Origin: Klebsiella huaxiensis
Lineage (GTDB): Bacteria; Pseudomonadota; Gammaproteobacteria; Enterobacterales; Enterobacteriaceae
DNA length: 64,000 bases
Assembly (NCBI RefSeq): GCF_003261575.2
Contig: NZ_CP036175.1
Coordinates: 1,054,001 to 1,118,000 of the forward strand
Reading direction: 5' to 3'
Positions 7,630 to 15,442 of this stretch are shown here, one piece after another; position 1 is the stretch's first letter, and each line of letters opens with the position of its first letter. A model generated the notes under the pieces. The model saw only the letters and a program-made list of their open reading frames with translations. It was not told the DNA's origin and searched no databases. The position numbers were made by a program, and so were the translations under genes.

Positions 7630-8808
7630 ATGAAAGATGTCGTAATCGTCGGCGCGTTGCGAACGCCAATAGGCTGTTTTCAGGGTACGCTGTCGCGTCA
7701 TTCGGCGGTGGAACTGGGCAGCGTGGTGGTGAAGGCTTTAATCGAGCGCAGCGGCGTCGACCCCCAAAGTATTGATGAGGTGATCCTCGGCCAGGTCTTG
7801 ACCGCAGGAACCGGACAAAATCCGGCGCGTCAGTCGGCGATCCGCGGCGGGCTGCCCAATACCGTTTCTGCGATAACCATTAATGACGTCTGTGGCTCAG
7901 GGTTGAAAGCGCTGCACCTGGCGACTCAGGCTATCCAGTGCGGCGAAGCGGACGTGGTGATCGCCGGAGGTCAGGAGAATATGAGCCGCGCCCCGCACGT
8001 GCTTACCGATAGCCGGACCGGCGCGCAGTTGGGCAACAGTCAGCTTATTGATAGCCTGGTTCACGATGGTCTGTGGGATGCGTTCAATGATTATCATATG
8101 GGCGTGACGGCGGAGAACCTGGCCCGAGAGTATGGTATCAGTCGCGAGCTGCAGGATGCCTGGGCGCTTAGTTCGCAGCATAAAGCGCGGCGGGCTATCG
8201 ATTCCGGTCGTTTTCGCGATGAGATAGTTCCGGTGACCACTGAGCTCAACGGAATTCCTCGGCTGGTGGATACCGATGAACAGCCGCGAGTTGACGCCAG
8301 CGCTGAAGCGCTGGCCAGCTTGCTTCCGACCTTCGACCGGCTGGGATCGGTCACTGCAGGCAATGCGTCGAGTATTAATGATGGCGCGGCGGCGGTGATG
8401 ATGATGAGTGAATCTAAAGCTCAAGAGTTGGGGCTGCCGGTTCTGGCGCGGATCCGCGCGTTTGCAAGCGTAGGCGTCGATCCGGCGCTGATGGGTATCG
8501 CACCGGTACACGCCACCCGTCGCTGTCTGGAAAGGGCGGGCTGGAGGTTGGACGAAGTCGATCTTATCGAAGCCAACGAAGCTTTTGCGGCCCAGGCCAT
8601 TTCGGTGGGAAGGGTGCTGGAGTGGGATGAACGACGGGTAAATGTGAACGGCGGCGCGATTGCTCTCGGCCACCCGATTGGTGCATCTGGTTGCCGCATA
8701 CTGGTTTCCCTGGTCCATGAGATGATTAAACGCGATTCCCGTAAAGGGCTTGCCACGCTGTGTATCGGCGGTGGCCAGGGCGTGGCGCTGGCGGTTGAAC
8801 GAGAATAA
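7630..8808 (+). CDS. yqeF: Acetyl-CoA C-acetyltransferase YqeF
   Basis: This 392-residue thiolase condenses or cleaves acetoacetyl-CoA and acetyl-CoA. The three catalytic residues are in place: Cys88 (NDVCGSG), His348 (ALGHPIGASG) and Cys378 (LCIGGGQG). The sequence tracks E. coli YqeF from MKDVVIVGALRTPIG to the end. A purine-rich GGGTAGAGG stands before the ATG. It is the backbone neighbour of yqeG and the kdu genes, and a strong terminator follows it, so it is probably a single-gene unit. The physiological role in E. coli is not settled. Confidence 0.95.
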   Translation: MKDVVIVGALRTPIGCFQGTLSRHSAVELGSVVVKALIERSGVDPQSIDEVILGQVLTAGTGQNPARQSAIRGGLPNTVSAITINDVCGSGLKALHLATQAIQCGEADVVIAGGQENMSRAPHVLTDSRTGAQLGNSQLIDSLVHDGLWDAFNDYHMGVTAENLAREYGISRELQDAWALSSQHKARRAIDSGRFRDEIVPVTTELNGIPRLVDTDEQPRVDASAEALASLLPTFDRLGSVTAGNASSINDGAAAVMMMSESKAQELGLPVLARIRAFASVGVDPALMGIAPVHATRRCLERAGWRLDEVDLIEANEAFAAQAISVGRVLEWDERRVNVNGGAIALGHPIGASGCRILVSLVHEMIKRDSRKGLATLCIGGGQGVALAVERE

Positions 8809-8832
8809 GCCCTTTCTGATGTGAGTTTCCAG

Positions 8833-8855
8833 GCCTCCTTAATGGAGGCTTTTTT
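8833..8855 (+). terminator. Terminator after yqeF
   Basis: A 6-bp GC-rich stem GCCTCC/GGAGGC with a 5-base loop is followed directly by six T residues. Confidence 0.9.
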
Positions 8856-9018
8856 GTTTTTTATCAGCAAGCTTTTTTTCCTTCGCAAAATCCCTCCATA
8901 ACGCTCTATTTTGTTGAGCTTTGTCACGTCTTTACGTGCCACCTTTTTTGAAACAAATAATTACGATCTCGATCACTAAAACATCATTGCCTAAAAAATA
9001 AAATACAGTTTCATAAAA

Positions 9019-9037
9019 ACGAAACGATATTTTAATT
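9019..9037 (+). promoter_or_regulatory. KdgR-like operator before kdgM
   Basis: The core GAAACGATATTTT (9021-9033) fits RAAAC-N3-RTTTY, the pattern shared by the other pectin genes of this window. It lies 18 bp before the kdgM ATG, so a bound repressor would block transcription or the leader. It is the least symmetric of the set. Confidence 0.6.
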
Positions 9038-9051
9038 ATAAGGGGTATTTT

Positions 9052-9747
9052 ATGTTTGCAAGATCTCTGGCCCTTGCTGCACTCTGTGGCATGTCTTTCG
9101 CGGCTTCAGCAGTCACGGTGGATTTACGTCACGAATTCATTGATGGTGGGAAATCGGACAAGAGCAACGCTGACCGCGTTTCCGTCTCCCATCGTTTCGC
9201 TAACGGCTTTGGCTTCTCCGTTGAGGCTAAGTGGAAGTCGGGCGGTGAAAACACCAGCCAGCCTTATTCAGATTTCGTCGGTAATGGTCATGAAGAGACT
9301 ATTAGCTGGCAGTGGAAGGCGGATAAAAACTTCTCAGTAACGCCCGGGTTTGCGATTGAAAGTAACGATAGCCGCTCAATCTATAAACCGAATCTGCGCG
9401 TACAGTACAGCTTCGATAACGGCTTCTACGTTGCTGCCCGCTACCGTTATGACTACACCCGTTATCCGGCGAATGCAGGCAAAGACGATGATAAGGTAAA
9501 CCGTGGCGATGCGTGGGCCGGTTACGTCCTGGGCGACTGGCGTGCTGAGCTGAACTACGTTTATGCGCGCAGTACCGAAGGGGTTAAACGTAACGACAAT
9601 AAACCGTACTCTCAGGAATACAACCTCAAGGTCGCTTATAAGCTGGATAAAAACTGGGCGCCGTACGGCGAACTCGGCAACGTTGGCGTCAACGATCGCA
9701 GCGACCGTCAGACTCGCTTCCGTGTGGGTGTTGCTTACTCATTCTAA
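9052..9747 (+). CDS. kdgM: Oligogalacturonate-specific outer membrane porin KdgM
   Basis: The 231-residue precursor has a signal peptide (cleaved near ASA-VTVDLRHE, residues 18-21) and then a small beta-barrel rich in alternating strands, ending in a C-terminal phenylalanine (VGVAYSF) as outer membrane proteins do. The mature start VTVDLRHEF is typical of the KdgM/NanC family, monomeric 12-stranded porins for acidic oligosaccharides. KdgM itself passes oligogalacturonides into the periplasm. Nearby ogl, kduD and togMNAB and the KdgR-like box support that substrate over sialic acid (NanC). AAGGGG before the ATG fits a ribosome site. Confidence 0.9.
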   Translation: MFARSLALAALCGMSFAASAVTVDLRHEFIDGGKSDKSNADRVSVSHRFANGFGFSVEAKWKSGGENTSQPYSDFVGNGHEETISWQWKADKNFSVTPGFAIESNDSRSIYKPNLRVQYSFDNGFYVAARYRYDYTRYPANAGKDDDKVNRGDAWAGYVLGDWRAELNYVYARSTEGVKRNDNKPYSQEYNLKVAYKLDKNWAPYGELGNVGVNDRSDRQTRFRVGVAYSF

Positions 9748-9770
9748 AATAAAAACGTCCTCATCGTTTT

Positions 9771-9795
9771 CCCCGGAGCAGTCAGCCGGGGTTTT
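9771..9795 (+). terminator. Terminator after kdgM
   Basis: CCCCGG (9771-9776) pairs with CCGGGG (9786-9791), followed by four T residues. The T-run is short, so strength is uncertain. Confidence 0.6.
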
Positions 9796-9814
9796 CTGTT
9801 TGTATTAACCCATC

Positions 9815-9902
9815 TTCCCGGAGGCGGTGCTGCGCACCTGTCCGGGCTACCCCATATGCACATAATGTAGCCCGGACAGGCGCATTGCGCCGCCTCCGGG
9901 AT
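9815..9902. repeat. REP pair (BIME) between kdgM and ogl
   Basis: Two REP units in opposite orientation (TCCCGGAGGCGGTGCTGCGC... and GTAGCCCGGACAGGCGCA...CCTCCGGGA) form a BIME at the 3' meeting point of convergent kdgM and ogl. The same REP type recurs at 19693-20180, 40074-40222 and 46828-46861. Confidence 0.88.
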
Positions 9903-9934
9903 AGTTACCACGATCCGGGAAATACGCCGGGCAT

Positions 9935-9958
9935 AAAAAAGCCCTCCAAAAGGAGGGC
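9935..9958 (-). terminator. Terminator after ogl
   Basis: On the minus strand GCCCTCC/GGAGGGC with a TTTT loop is followed by TTTTTTA, a good intrinsic terminator 42 bases past the ogl stop. Confidence 0.88.
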
Positions 9959-9999
9959 AAGGCCAGTTACAGAAACACTAACTCAAACAGTGGTTAACG

Positions 10000-11175
10000 C
10001 TATGCCTTCAGCATCTCAGGATGCGATGGCAGCTTCGCAATATAAACGGCAGGTTTGCCGTCTTTATCGGAACTGAACAAAATGGCGCTATCATCCGGCG
10101 TAAAGGACGGATGTGGGTGGGTCACCTGGCGACTATTGGCCACCGTTGCCCATGAGGTATCGTGACGCGCGATGCGGAAATATGCCTGCTTCGCGACGTC
10201 AAATGCGTATAGATACGGATCGTTATCAATGGTGTAGCCACTGGTGTCTTTTACATCCACCGGGGTACCGGAACCATCGCCCACCAGCATGGTGCCGTCG
10301 AAGTTACTCATCAGATGCGAACAGGCTGGCATCTGCATCACCGCTTCATTGACGCCGGTATCCGGATTGAAGCTATAAATTGTGCGGCCCTGCTGCCCCT
10401 TCAGATAAGAGACGTATACCAGCGCGGAGCCGTTCGGCACCCAGAATTCGTGGGTGCAGCTTTCGCCTTCGGCATGCTCTTTGACTTTGCGCACGTTGCT
10501 GCCGTCTTCATTCACCATCCACATCCGCGCATCCACCAGGTCGTGCGGACCTTCATGACAGAAAGCAACCGTGTTGTCATCGAAAGGACGATAAATCGGG
10601 TGGCCGAGCCATTTTTTCTCTTCGTGGATCACGCTGCTTTCGCCGGTTTGCAGATCGACGCGCAGCAGGCGGCAGTGGGGGCCTTTGTGGAAGAAATCGT
10701 GGAAAATCTGCCAGTCGTTGAGCGGCGTCCAGTCGCTTTTGGCGATCTCGATCCCAACCAGCTTAGTGCAATCGCTGTTTGCCACCCAGGTACCGTAACC
10801 AACCCAATCATCGGCAACGCGGTAAACTTCACGCTCTTGCAGGGTGGTGAGGTTAACTTCCAGCAGTGTACGGTCGTTCTTCACGTAATAGAGGGATTTA
10901 TCATCCGGGGAAAGGAAACCGCCAAAAGTATTGTCACCGGCACCTTCCGTTAGCTGAACCGCCTCGGCTTTCGCCAGATCCAGCAGATAGTAGTTCCAGT
11001 TGCCGTCGAACTCGCCGGCAAACAGCAAATGGCTGCCATCATTGAAAAAACACTTCTGATAGAAATAGTTACGATGACAGGTCACTTCCGGTGGGGTTAA
11101 GCGGGTGATCTCCGCGCCGGTGTCCGGATCGCGGCTGACTTCATAATTCAATTTAACCCGCATGCCTTTAGCCAT
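10000..11175 (-). CDS. ogl: Oligogalacturonate lyase Ogl, copy 1 (PL22)
   Basis: Ogl cleaves short unsaturated and saturated oligogalacturonides by beta-elimination in the cytoplasm, giving 4,5-unsaturated monomers (5-keto-4-deoxyuronate after ring opening). The 391 residues form a seven-bladed propeller-type sequence with strongly kept blocks (HRNYFYQKCF, GDNTFGGFLS, YGTWVANSDC). The Mn-binding residues known in the family, three His and a Gln, fit H in THEFW or CSHLMSN and Q, H, H in QVTHPHPSF near the C terminus. A good AAGGAGT site precedes the ATG at 11175. It faces away from kduD, and a KdgR-like box lies upstream. A second, shorter Ogl is at 20186-21313. Confidence 0.94.
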   Translation of the reverse strand: MAKGMRVKLNYEVSRDPDTGAEITRLTPPEVTCHRNYFYQKCFFNDGSHLLFAGEFDGNWNYYLLDLAKAEAVQLTEGAGDNTFGGFLSPDDKSLYYVKNDRTLLEVNLTTLQEREVYRVADDWVGYGTWVANSDCTKLVGIEIAKSDWTPLNDWQIFHDFFHKGPHCRLLRVDLQTGESSVIHEEKKWLGHPIYRPFDDNTVAFCHEGPHDLVDARMWMVNEDGSNVRKVKEHAEGESCTHEFWVPNGSALVYVSYLKGQQGRTIYSFNPDTGVNEAVMQMPACSHLMSNFDGTMLVGDGSGTPVDVKDTSGYTIDNDPYLYAFDVAKQAYFRIARHDTSWATVANSRQVTHPHPSFTPDDSAILFSSDKDGKPAVYIAKLPSHPEMLKA

Positions 11176-11260
11176 GATGTACTCCTTTTCCTTCCTGAGA
11201 TGTCGCCAGCCTGCGTGAGCCGGTCAGTGGAAGTTGATTTAAAAGATAGGTGTTAATTTA

Positions 11261-11279
11261 TCAAAACATCGTTTCATTA
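11261..11279 (-). promoter_or_regulatory. KdgR-like operator before ogl
   Basis: The core on the minus strand is GAAACGATGTTTT, fitting RAAAC-N3-RTTTY, with AAT before it. It lies 88 bp upstream of the ogl start, a position suited to overlap the promoter. Confidence 0.75.
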
Positions 11280-11514
11280 TTTGTGATGGTGGACGCAATT
11301 CGCAACAACTTCCCGCTCTGGATCGCACTTTTTTGTCACCTGTCCAGCAGATGCTGGGATCACCTTTGTTTTATGGTCGTTTTTTTATGATCTACTGTCA
11401 TTTTTTAAAGGTGTTGTAACTCATTGTATTTTATTGATTTAAATTGATTTTCTTTTGCCGATGGCACAACGCTTCGTGATCTGTTTTGCATTTTTATGAT
11501 TTACCCGCCTTAAA

Positions 11515-11533
11515 ATTGAAACAACGTTTTAAT
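11515..11533 (+). promoter_or_regulatory. KdgR-like operator before kduD
   Basis: The core GAAACAACGTTTT (11518-11530) is flanked by A/T-rich arms. It fits the shared operator pattern and lies about 185 bp before the kduD ATG. Confidence 0.75.
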
Positions 11534-11675
11534 AATAATTGAAAATGACTTTAGCCAGGGCTAAGATGTGCTCACTGTAAAACGGAACTCTGTTTTATTT
11601 TTATGAGTAAATCCCTATAGAGTTCTTAAAACCATAAGGGTCTGTGCAAGCAGCAGGCTGGACCAATAGAACCTT

Positions 11676-11691
11676 GCCTGTGCCTACAGGC
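11676..11691 (+). promoter_or_regulatory. Leader hairpin before kduD
   Basis: A perfect 6-bp stem GCCTGT/ACAGGC with a 4-base loop ends 23 bases before the kduD ATG. It is close to the ribosome site but does not cover AAGGAA. Its role is unknown. Confidence 0.35.
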
Positions 11692-11714
11692 TCTGAAAGA
11701 TTAAGGAACAAAGT

Positions 11715-12476
11715 ATGATTCTCGATGCATTCTCCCTACAGGGCAAAGTGGCTGTTGTCAGCGGTTGTGATACCGGTCTGGGCCAGGGCATGGCGGTCGG
11801 TCTGGCGGAAGCTGGCTGCGATATCGTGGGTATCAATATTGTTGAACCGACGGAAACCATTGAACGCGTTACCGCGCTGGGCCGTCGTTTTCTTAGCCTG
11901 ACCGCAGATCTGCGCCAGATTGACGGCATTCCGCAGCTGCTGGAGCGCGCGGTGGCTGAATTTGGTCATATCGACATCCTGGTGAACAACGCTGGTCTGA
12001 TTCGTCGTGAAGACGCTATCGAGTTTAGCGAGAAAAACTGGGACGACGTGATGAACCTGAACATTAAGAGTGTGTTCTTTATGTCTCAGGCGGCGGCGAA
12101 GCACTTTATCGCTCAGGGCAACGGCGGCAAGATCATTAACATCGCATCCATGCTCTCCTTCCAGGGCGGGATCCGCGTGCCGTCTTACACCGCGTCTAAA
12201 AGCGCGGTGATGGGCGTGACCCGTCTGCTGGCCAACGAGTGGGCGAAGCATGGTATCAACGTGAACGCGCTTGCGCCGGGCTATATGGCGACCAACAACA
12301 CCCAGCAGCTGCGCGCCGACGAACAGCGCAGCAGCGAGATCCTCGACCGTATCCCGGCGGGGCGTTGGGGCCTGCCGAGCGACCTGATGGGGCCGGTGGT
12401 ATTCCTGGCTTCCAGCGCTTCTGACTACATCAATGGCTACACCGTGGCGGTTGATGGCGGCTGGCTGGCGCGCTAA
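11715..12476 (+). CDS. kduD: 2-dehydro-3-deoxy-D-gluconate 5-dehydrogenase KduD
   Basis: This 253-residue short-chain dehydrogenase reduces 2,5-diketo-3-deoxygluconate (DKII) to 2-keto-3-deoxygluconate in pectin and hexuronate breakdown. The nucleotide-binding glycines are in SGCDTGLGQG (residues 16-25), NNAG is at 91-94, and the catalytic triad is Ser145, Tyr158, Lys162 (YTASK). The start MILDAFSL matches E. coli KduD, with AAGGAA before the ATG. It is followed by its own terminator and then araE as in E. coli. The upstream isomerase gene kduI, adjacent in E. coli, is absent from this locus. Confidence 0.96.
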   Translation: MILDAFSLQGKVAVVSGCDTGLGQGMAVGLAEAGCDIVGINIVEPTETIERVTALGRRFLSLTADLRQIDGIPQLLERAVAEFGHIDILVNNAGLIRREDAIEFSEKNWDDVMNLNIKSVFFMSQAAAKHFIAQGNGGKIINIASMLSFQGGIRVPSYTASKSAVMGVTRLLANEWAKHGINVNALAPGYMATNNTQQLRADEQRSSEILDRIPAGRWGLPSDLMGPVVFLASSASDYINGYTVAVDGGWLAR

Positions 12477-12504
12477 TTTTTAGCTCCGCTTTAGTGCAAT
12501 AGCG

Positions 12505-12529
12505 AACCCTGCTTCGGCAGGGTTTTTTT
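12505..12529 (+). terminator. Terminator after kduD
   Basis: AACCCTGC and GCAGGGTT pair around a TTCG tetraloop, followed by a run of T: a classic intrinsic terminator. Confidence 0.95.
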
Positions 12530-12688
12530 ATGCCTTAACAATAATTGTCCATATCATGAAATTAGAATAGTCCATATGGTTTATTTGTTTTTCCGCTTAA
12601 TGGTTATGTGTAATGGGATGTTTCGATAATGACATGATTATTTTCTGTACTTTTGAAAGTTGAATGTCCATCACAAAACGATTGAGTG

Positions 12689-12726
12689 TAGCAAATTAAT
12701 CCATATCTTTGGCTTGTCCTGCCTGA
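12689..12726 (+). promoter_or_regulatory. AraC half-sites before araE
   Basis: TAGCAAATTAATCCATA (12689-12705) matches the AraC half-site TAGC-N7-TCCATA perfectly. One turn-pair (21 bp) further, 12710-12726 is a weaker direct copy (TGGC then GCCTGA). This two-half-site layout is that of AraC-activated promoters and fits arabinose induction of araE. The rest of the 310-bp gap before araE is AT-rich with no gene. Confidence 0.7.
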
Positions 12727-12786
12727 CACCTTAGCCCGTCGATCCCGTACTTTCATCGTATGTCTTACTCTGTCTGGCAGGAAAAA

Positions 12787-14205
12787 ATGACTTCAATTAG
12801 TAACGACTCTACAACAATGCCGCGTACGCAGCGCGATACCCGGCGCATGAATCAGTTTGTCTCGATTGCCGCAGCGGTGGCGGGATTGTTATTTGGCCTC
12901 GATATTGGGGTGATTGCCGGGGCGCTGCCCTTTATTACCGATCATTTTGTGTTATCCAGCCGCCTGCAGGAGTGGGTGGTGAGCAGCATGATGCTGGGGG
13001 CCGCTATCGGCGCGTTATTTAACGGTTGGCTCTCGTTCCGTCTCGGGCGTAAATACAGTCTGATGGTTGGCGCCGTACTGTTTGTTGCTGGTTCTATCGG
13101 TTCCGCTTTTGCCGCGAGTGTCGAAATGCTGCTGGTGGCAAGGGTGATTCTTGGCGTTGCCGTGGGCATCGCCTCTTATACCGCTCCGCTGTATCTGTCT
13201 GAAATGGCGAGTGAAAACGTGCGCGGCAAGATGATCAGTATGTATCAGCTGATGGTGACGCTGGGGATCGTGATGGCGTTCCTCTCCGATACCGCGTTTA
13301 GCTACAGCGGCAACTGGCGGGCGATGCTGGGCGTGCTGGCATTACCGGCAGTGGTACTGATTGTGCTGGTGGTCTTCCTGCCTAACAGCCCACGCTGGCT
13401 GGCGGAAAAAGGACGTCATGTGGAAGCGGAAGAGGTGCTGCGGATGCTGCGCGATACCTCGGAAAAAGCCCGTGATGAGCTGAACGAAATTCGTGAAAGC
13501 CTGAAGCTAAAACAGGGCGGCTGGGCGCTGTTTAAAATCAACCGTAACGTGCGCCGCGCGGTATTCCTCGGCATGTTGTTGCAGGCCATGCAACAGTTTA
13601 CCGGTATGAATATCATCATGTACTACGCGCCACGCATTTTCAAAATGGCCGGTTTCACCACCACCGAGCAGCAGATGGTGGCGACGCTGGTGGTTGGCCT
13701 GACCTTTATGTTCGCCACCTTTATCGCGGTCTTCACTGTCGATAAGGCTGGGCGTAAACCGGCGCTGAAAATCGGTTTTAGCGTTATGGCTATCGGCACT
13801 TTGGTGCTGGGTTACTGCCTGATGCAGTTTGATAACGGCACCGCCTCCAGCGGACTTTCCTGGCTGTCGGTGGGTATGACCATGATGTGCATCGCAGGCT
13901 ATGCGATGAGCGCCGCGCCGGTGGTGTGGATCCTGTGTTCGGAAATTCAGCCGCTGAAATGCCGCGACTTCGGCATTACCTGTTCAACCACCACCAACTG
14001 GGTGTCGAACATGATTATCGGCGCGACATTCCTGACCTTGCTTGATTCAATCGGCGCGGCGGGAACCTTCTGGCTCTACACTGCGCTGAACATCGCCTTT
14101 ATCGGTGTGACTTTCTGGCTGATTCCGGAAACCAAAAACGTCACCCTGGAGCATATCGAACGTAAGCTGATGTCCGGCGAGAAGCTGCGCAACATCGGCA
14201 ATTAA
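12787..14205 (+). CDS. araE: Arabinose:proton symporter AraE
   Basis: AraE imports L-arabinose with a proton across the inner membrane. The 472 residues, equal in length to the E. coli protein, form 12 membrane helices of the sugar porter family, with the motifs GRKYS, PNSPRWL, QQFTGMN and PETKNVTLE. I set the start at 12787, where AGGA precedes the ATG and MTSISNDS aligns with the E. coli N terminus; an ATG nine codons earlier lacks support. AraC half-sites lie about 60-100 bp upstream. The stop codon abuts that of convergent cscR with no spacer. Confidence 0.97.
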   Translation: MTSISNDSTTMPRTQRDTRRMNQFVSIAAAVAGLLFGLDIGVIAGALPFITDHFVLSSRLQEWVVSSMMLGAAIGALFNGWLSFRLGRKYSLMVGAVLFVAGSIGSAFAASVEMLLVARVILGVAVGIASYTAPLYLSEMASENVRGKMISMYQLMVTLGIVMAFLSDTAFSYSGNWRAMLGVLALPAVVLIVLVVFLPNSPRWLAEKGRHVEAEEVLRMLRDTSEKARDELNEIRESLKLKQGGWALFKINRNVRRAVFLGMLLQAMQQFTGMNIIMYYAPRIFKMAGFTTTEQQMVATLVVGLTFMFATFIAVFTVDKAGRKPALKIGFSVMAIGTLVLGYCLMQFDNGTASSGLSWLSVGMTMMCIAGYAMSAAPVVWILCSEIQPLKCRDFGITCSTTTNWVSNMIIGATFLTLLDSIGAAGTFWLYTALNIAFIGVTFWLIPETKNVTLEHIERKLMSGEKLRNIGN

Positions 14206-15201
14206 TTACAGCGACTCGCGCGGCAGCCACGGGCTGGCAACACGTACCGTTTCCCGATGGCTGTCGCCGTTAATGATATGCAGGGCGCTCAGGCGCCCGA
14301 TGTCATAATGCGGGAGCTGCACCGTTGACAGCGGCGGTAGGAACAGATCGCCAATCCCCACCATATTGTCGTAACCCACGACAGCTACATCCTGCGGGAT
14401 GCGCAGCCCCTGCGCCAGCAACGTCTGGTAAACCATAAACGCGATGCGGTCATTGCCGCAAATCACCGAGTCAAAGTGTGGCTTTTGCTGCTGAATATGT
14501 GCCAGCACGACAGCGGGAATATCGCGATAGTGCTCATCGCCGTACGCCATATAGCTGTGATCAAGCGTGTCAGGATCGATATTCGCCTCCCGGCAGGCAC
14601 GCTCCAGCCCCTGACGGCGGCGGACGGTTGCGAGATGGTTAGCCGGTAGATGCAGACACAGTGGACGACGGTAGCCCGCAGCCAGCAAGGCCTGCACCGC
14701 CGTGTATTGTCCTTGTTCATCATCCGGAATATAGCTGGCGACCGGATCGTGCAGACTTTCGCAGTTGGCCAGTACGCAGGGAAGGGTTAACAGCTTGGCC
14801 GGAAGCGGTACCTGCCGCAGGCCCATGGTGGTGTAGATAATCCCATCCGGGCGGTGGGAAAGCAGCAAATCGACAATGGTTTCCGGGCTATCATCGGAAA
14901 ACATGTTAACCACAAAGCTGTTCCAGCCGTGTGCCCGGGCGGTTTCTTCAATAGACAGCGTGATCTCCACCGAGAAGGGCGTAGTGACGGTATCCAGCGC
15001 CAGCACCCCAATGGTATTTGGCGTGGCGTGAGCGCCGCGGATTTTTTTCGCTGACAGGTCGGGGACGTAATTGGTCTGTTCAATCGCGGCCTGAACGCGA
15101 ACCAGGGTCTCCGGTTTCAGTCTTTCCGGGCTATTCAGCGCTCGCGATACCGTCATCAACGACACATTCGCCAGCTTTGCCACATCTTTCAGGGATGCCA
15201 T
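14206..15201 (-). CDS. cscR: LacI-family sucrose/beta-fructoside repressor CscR
   Basis: The 331-residue protein has a LacI-type helix-turn-helix at the N terminus (MASLKDVAKLANVSLMTVSRAL) and a sugar-binding core. It resembles E. coli CscR along its length, for example TTPFSVEI, HRPDGIIYTTMGLR, ICGNDR and LFLPPLSTVQLPH. It is divergent from the permease-invertase-porin genes, and two palindromes centred on AACGTT lie in the 241-bp gap, so it very likely represses that operon and itself, with a fructoside as inducer. GGTGGAG precedes its ATG. Confidence 0.9.
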   Translation of the reverse strand: MASLKDVAKLANVSLMTVSRALNSPERLKPETLVRVQAAIEQTNYVPDLSAKKIRGAHATPNTIGVLALDTVTTPFSVEITLSIEETARAHGWNSFVVNMFSDDSPETIVDLLLSHRPDGIIYTTMGLRQVPLPAKLLTLPCVLANCESLHDPVASYIPDDEQGQYTAVQALLAAGYRRPLCLHLPANHLATVRRRQGLERACREANIDPDTLDHSYMAYGDEHYRDIPAVVLAHIQQQKPHFDSVICGNDRIAFMVYQTLLAQGLRIPQDVAVVGYDNMVGIGDLFLPPLSTVQLPHYDIGRLSALHIINGDSHRETVRVASPWLPRESL

Positions 15202-15336
15202 ATTGAGTGCTCCACCCTCGCCGTCGGCAACGGGTTTTAACTAAGTTACTGATGTAAAAGGATCATACGATATTCTATCGTACACGTAGCGCGTGCGCAG
15301 GCGAGGAATATTTGATCGCGATCGCACTCTCGCTAT

Positions 15337-15348
15337 GTTAACGTTAAC
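15337..15348. promoter_or_regulatory. Operator palindrome O1 of csc operon
   Basis: GTTAACGTTAAC is a perfect 12-bp palindrome in the cscR-permease gap, of the LacI/GalR operator type with a central CG. Confidence 0.7.
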
Positions 15349-15400
15349 TTTTGTGATTAACATCATGAATCTCAGCAAAATGACATGAGTTCTGTTTTTT

Positions 15401-15411
15401 GTTAACGTTAC
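15401..15411. promoter_or_regulatory. Operator palindrome O2 of csc operon
   Basis: GTTAACGTTAC repeats the O1 sequence except for its last base. The centres are 64 bp apart, about six helical turns, which would suit looping by a dimer of dimers. O2 ends 32 bp before the permease start. Confidence 0.7.
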
Positions 15412-15442
15412 CATATCAGCATTACTCCAACATGAGAATGTC

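Larger units (their letters stand above)
11176..11714. promoter_or_regulatory. ogl-kduD divergent control region
   Basis: No gene is seen in these 539 bases, although in E. coli kduI lies beside kduD here. The region is AT-rich and holds KdgR-like boxes near each gene (11263-11275 and 11518-11530) and a small hairpin in the kduD leader (11676-11691). The kduD leader is long, about 180 bases beyond its box. Confidence 0.7.

Noticed and set aside
7897..8718. Long antisense frame over yqeF (273 codons)
   Set aside because: It is a shadow of a clearly real thiolase gene, a common effect of GC-rich codons.
11570..11600. Further KdgR-like box near GGAACTCTGTTTT
   Set aside because: It departs from the RAAAC-N3-RTTTY core in the left arm, and a better box lies 60 bp upstream.
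11176..11714. Degraded kduI in the ogl-kduD gap
   Set aside because: I could not recognise any KduI-like translated stretch in either strand of this AT-rich gap.
12760..12786. Earlier ATG for araE
   Set aside because: The ATG at 12787 has AGGA before it and gives exactly the E. coli length of 472.
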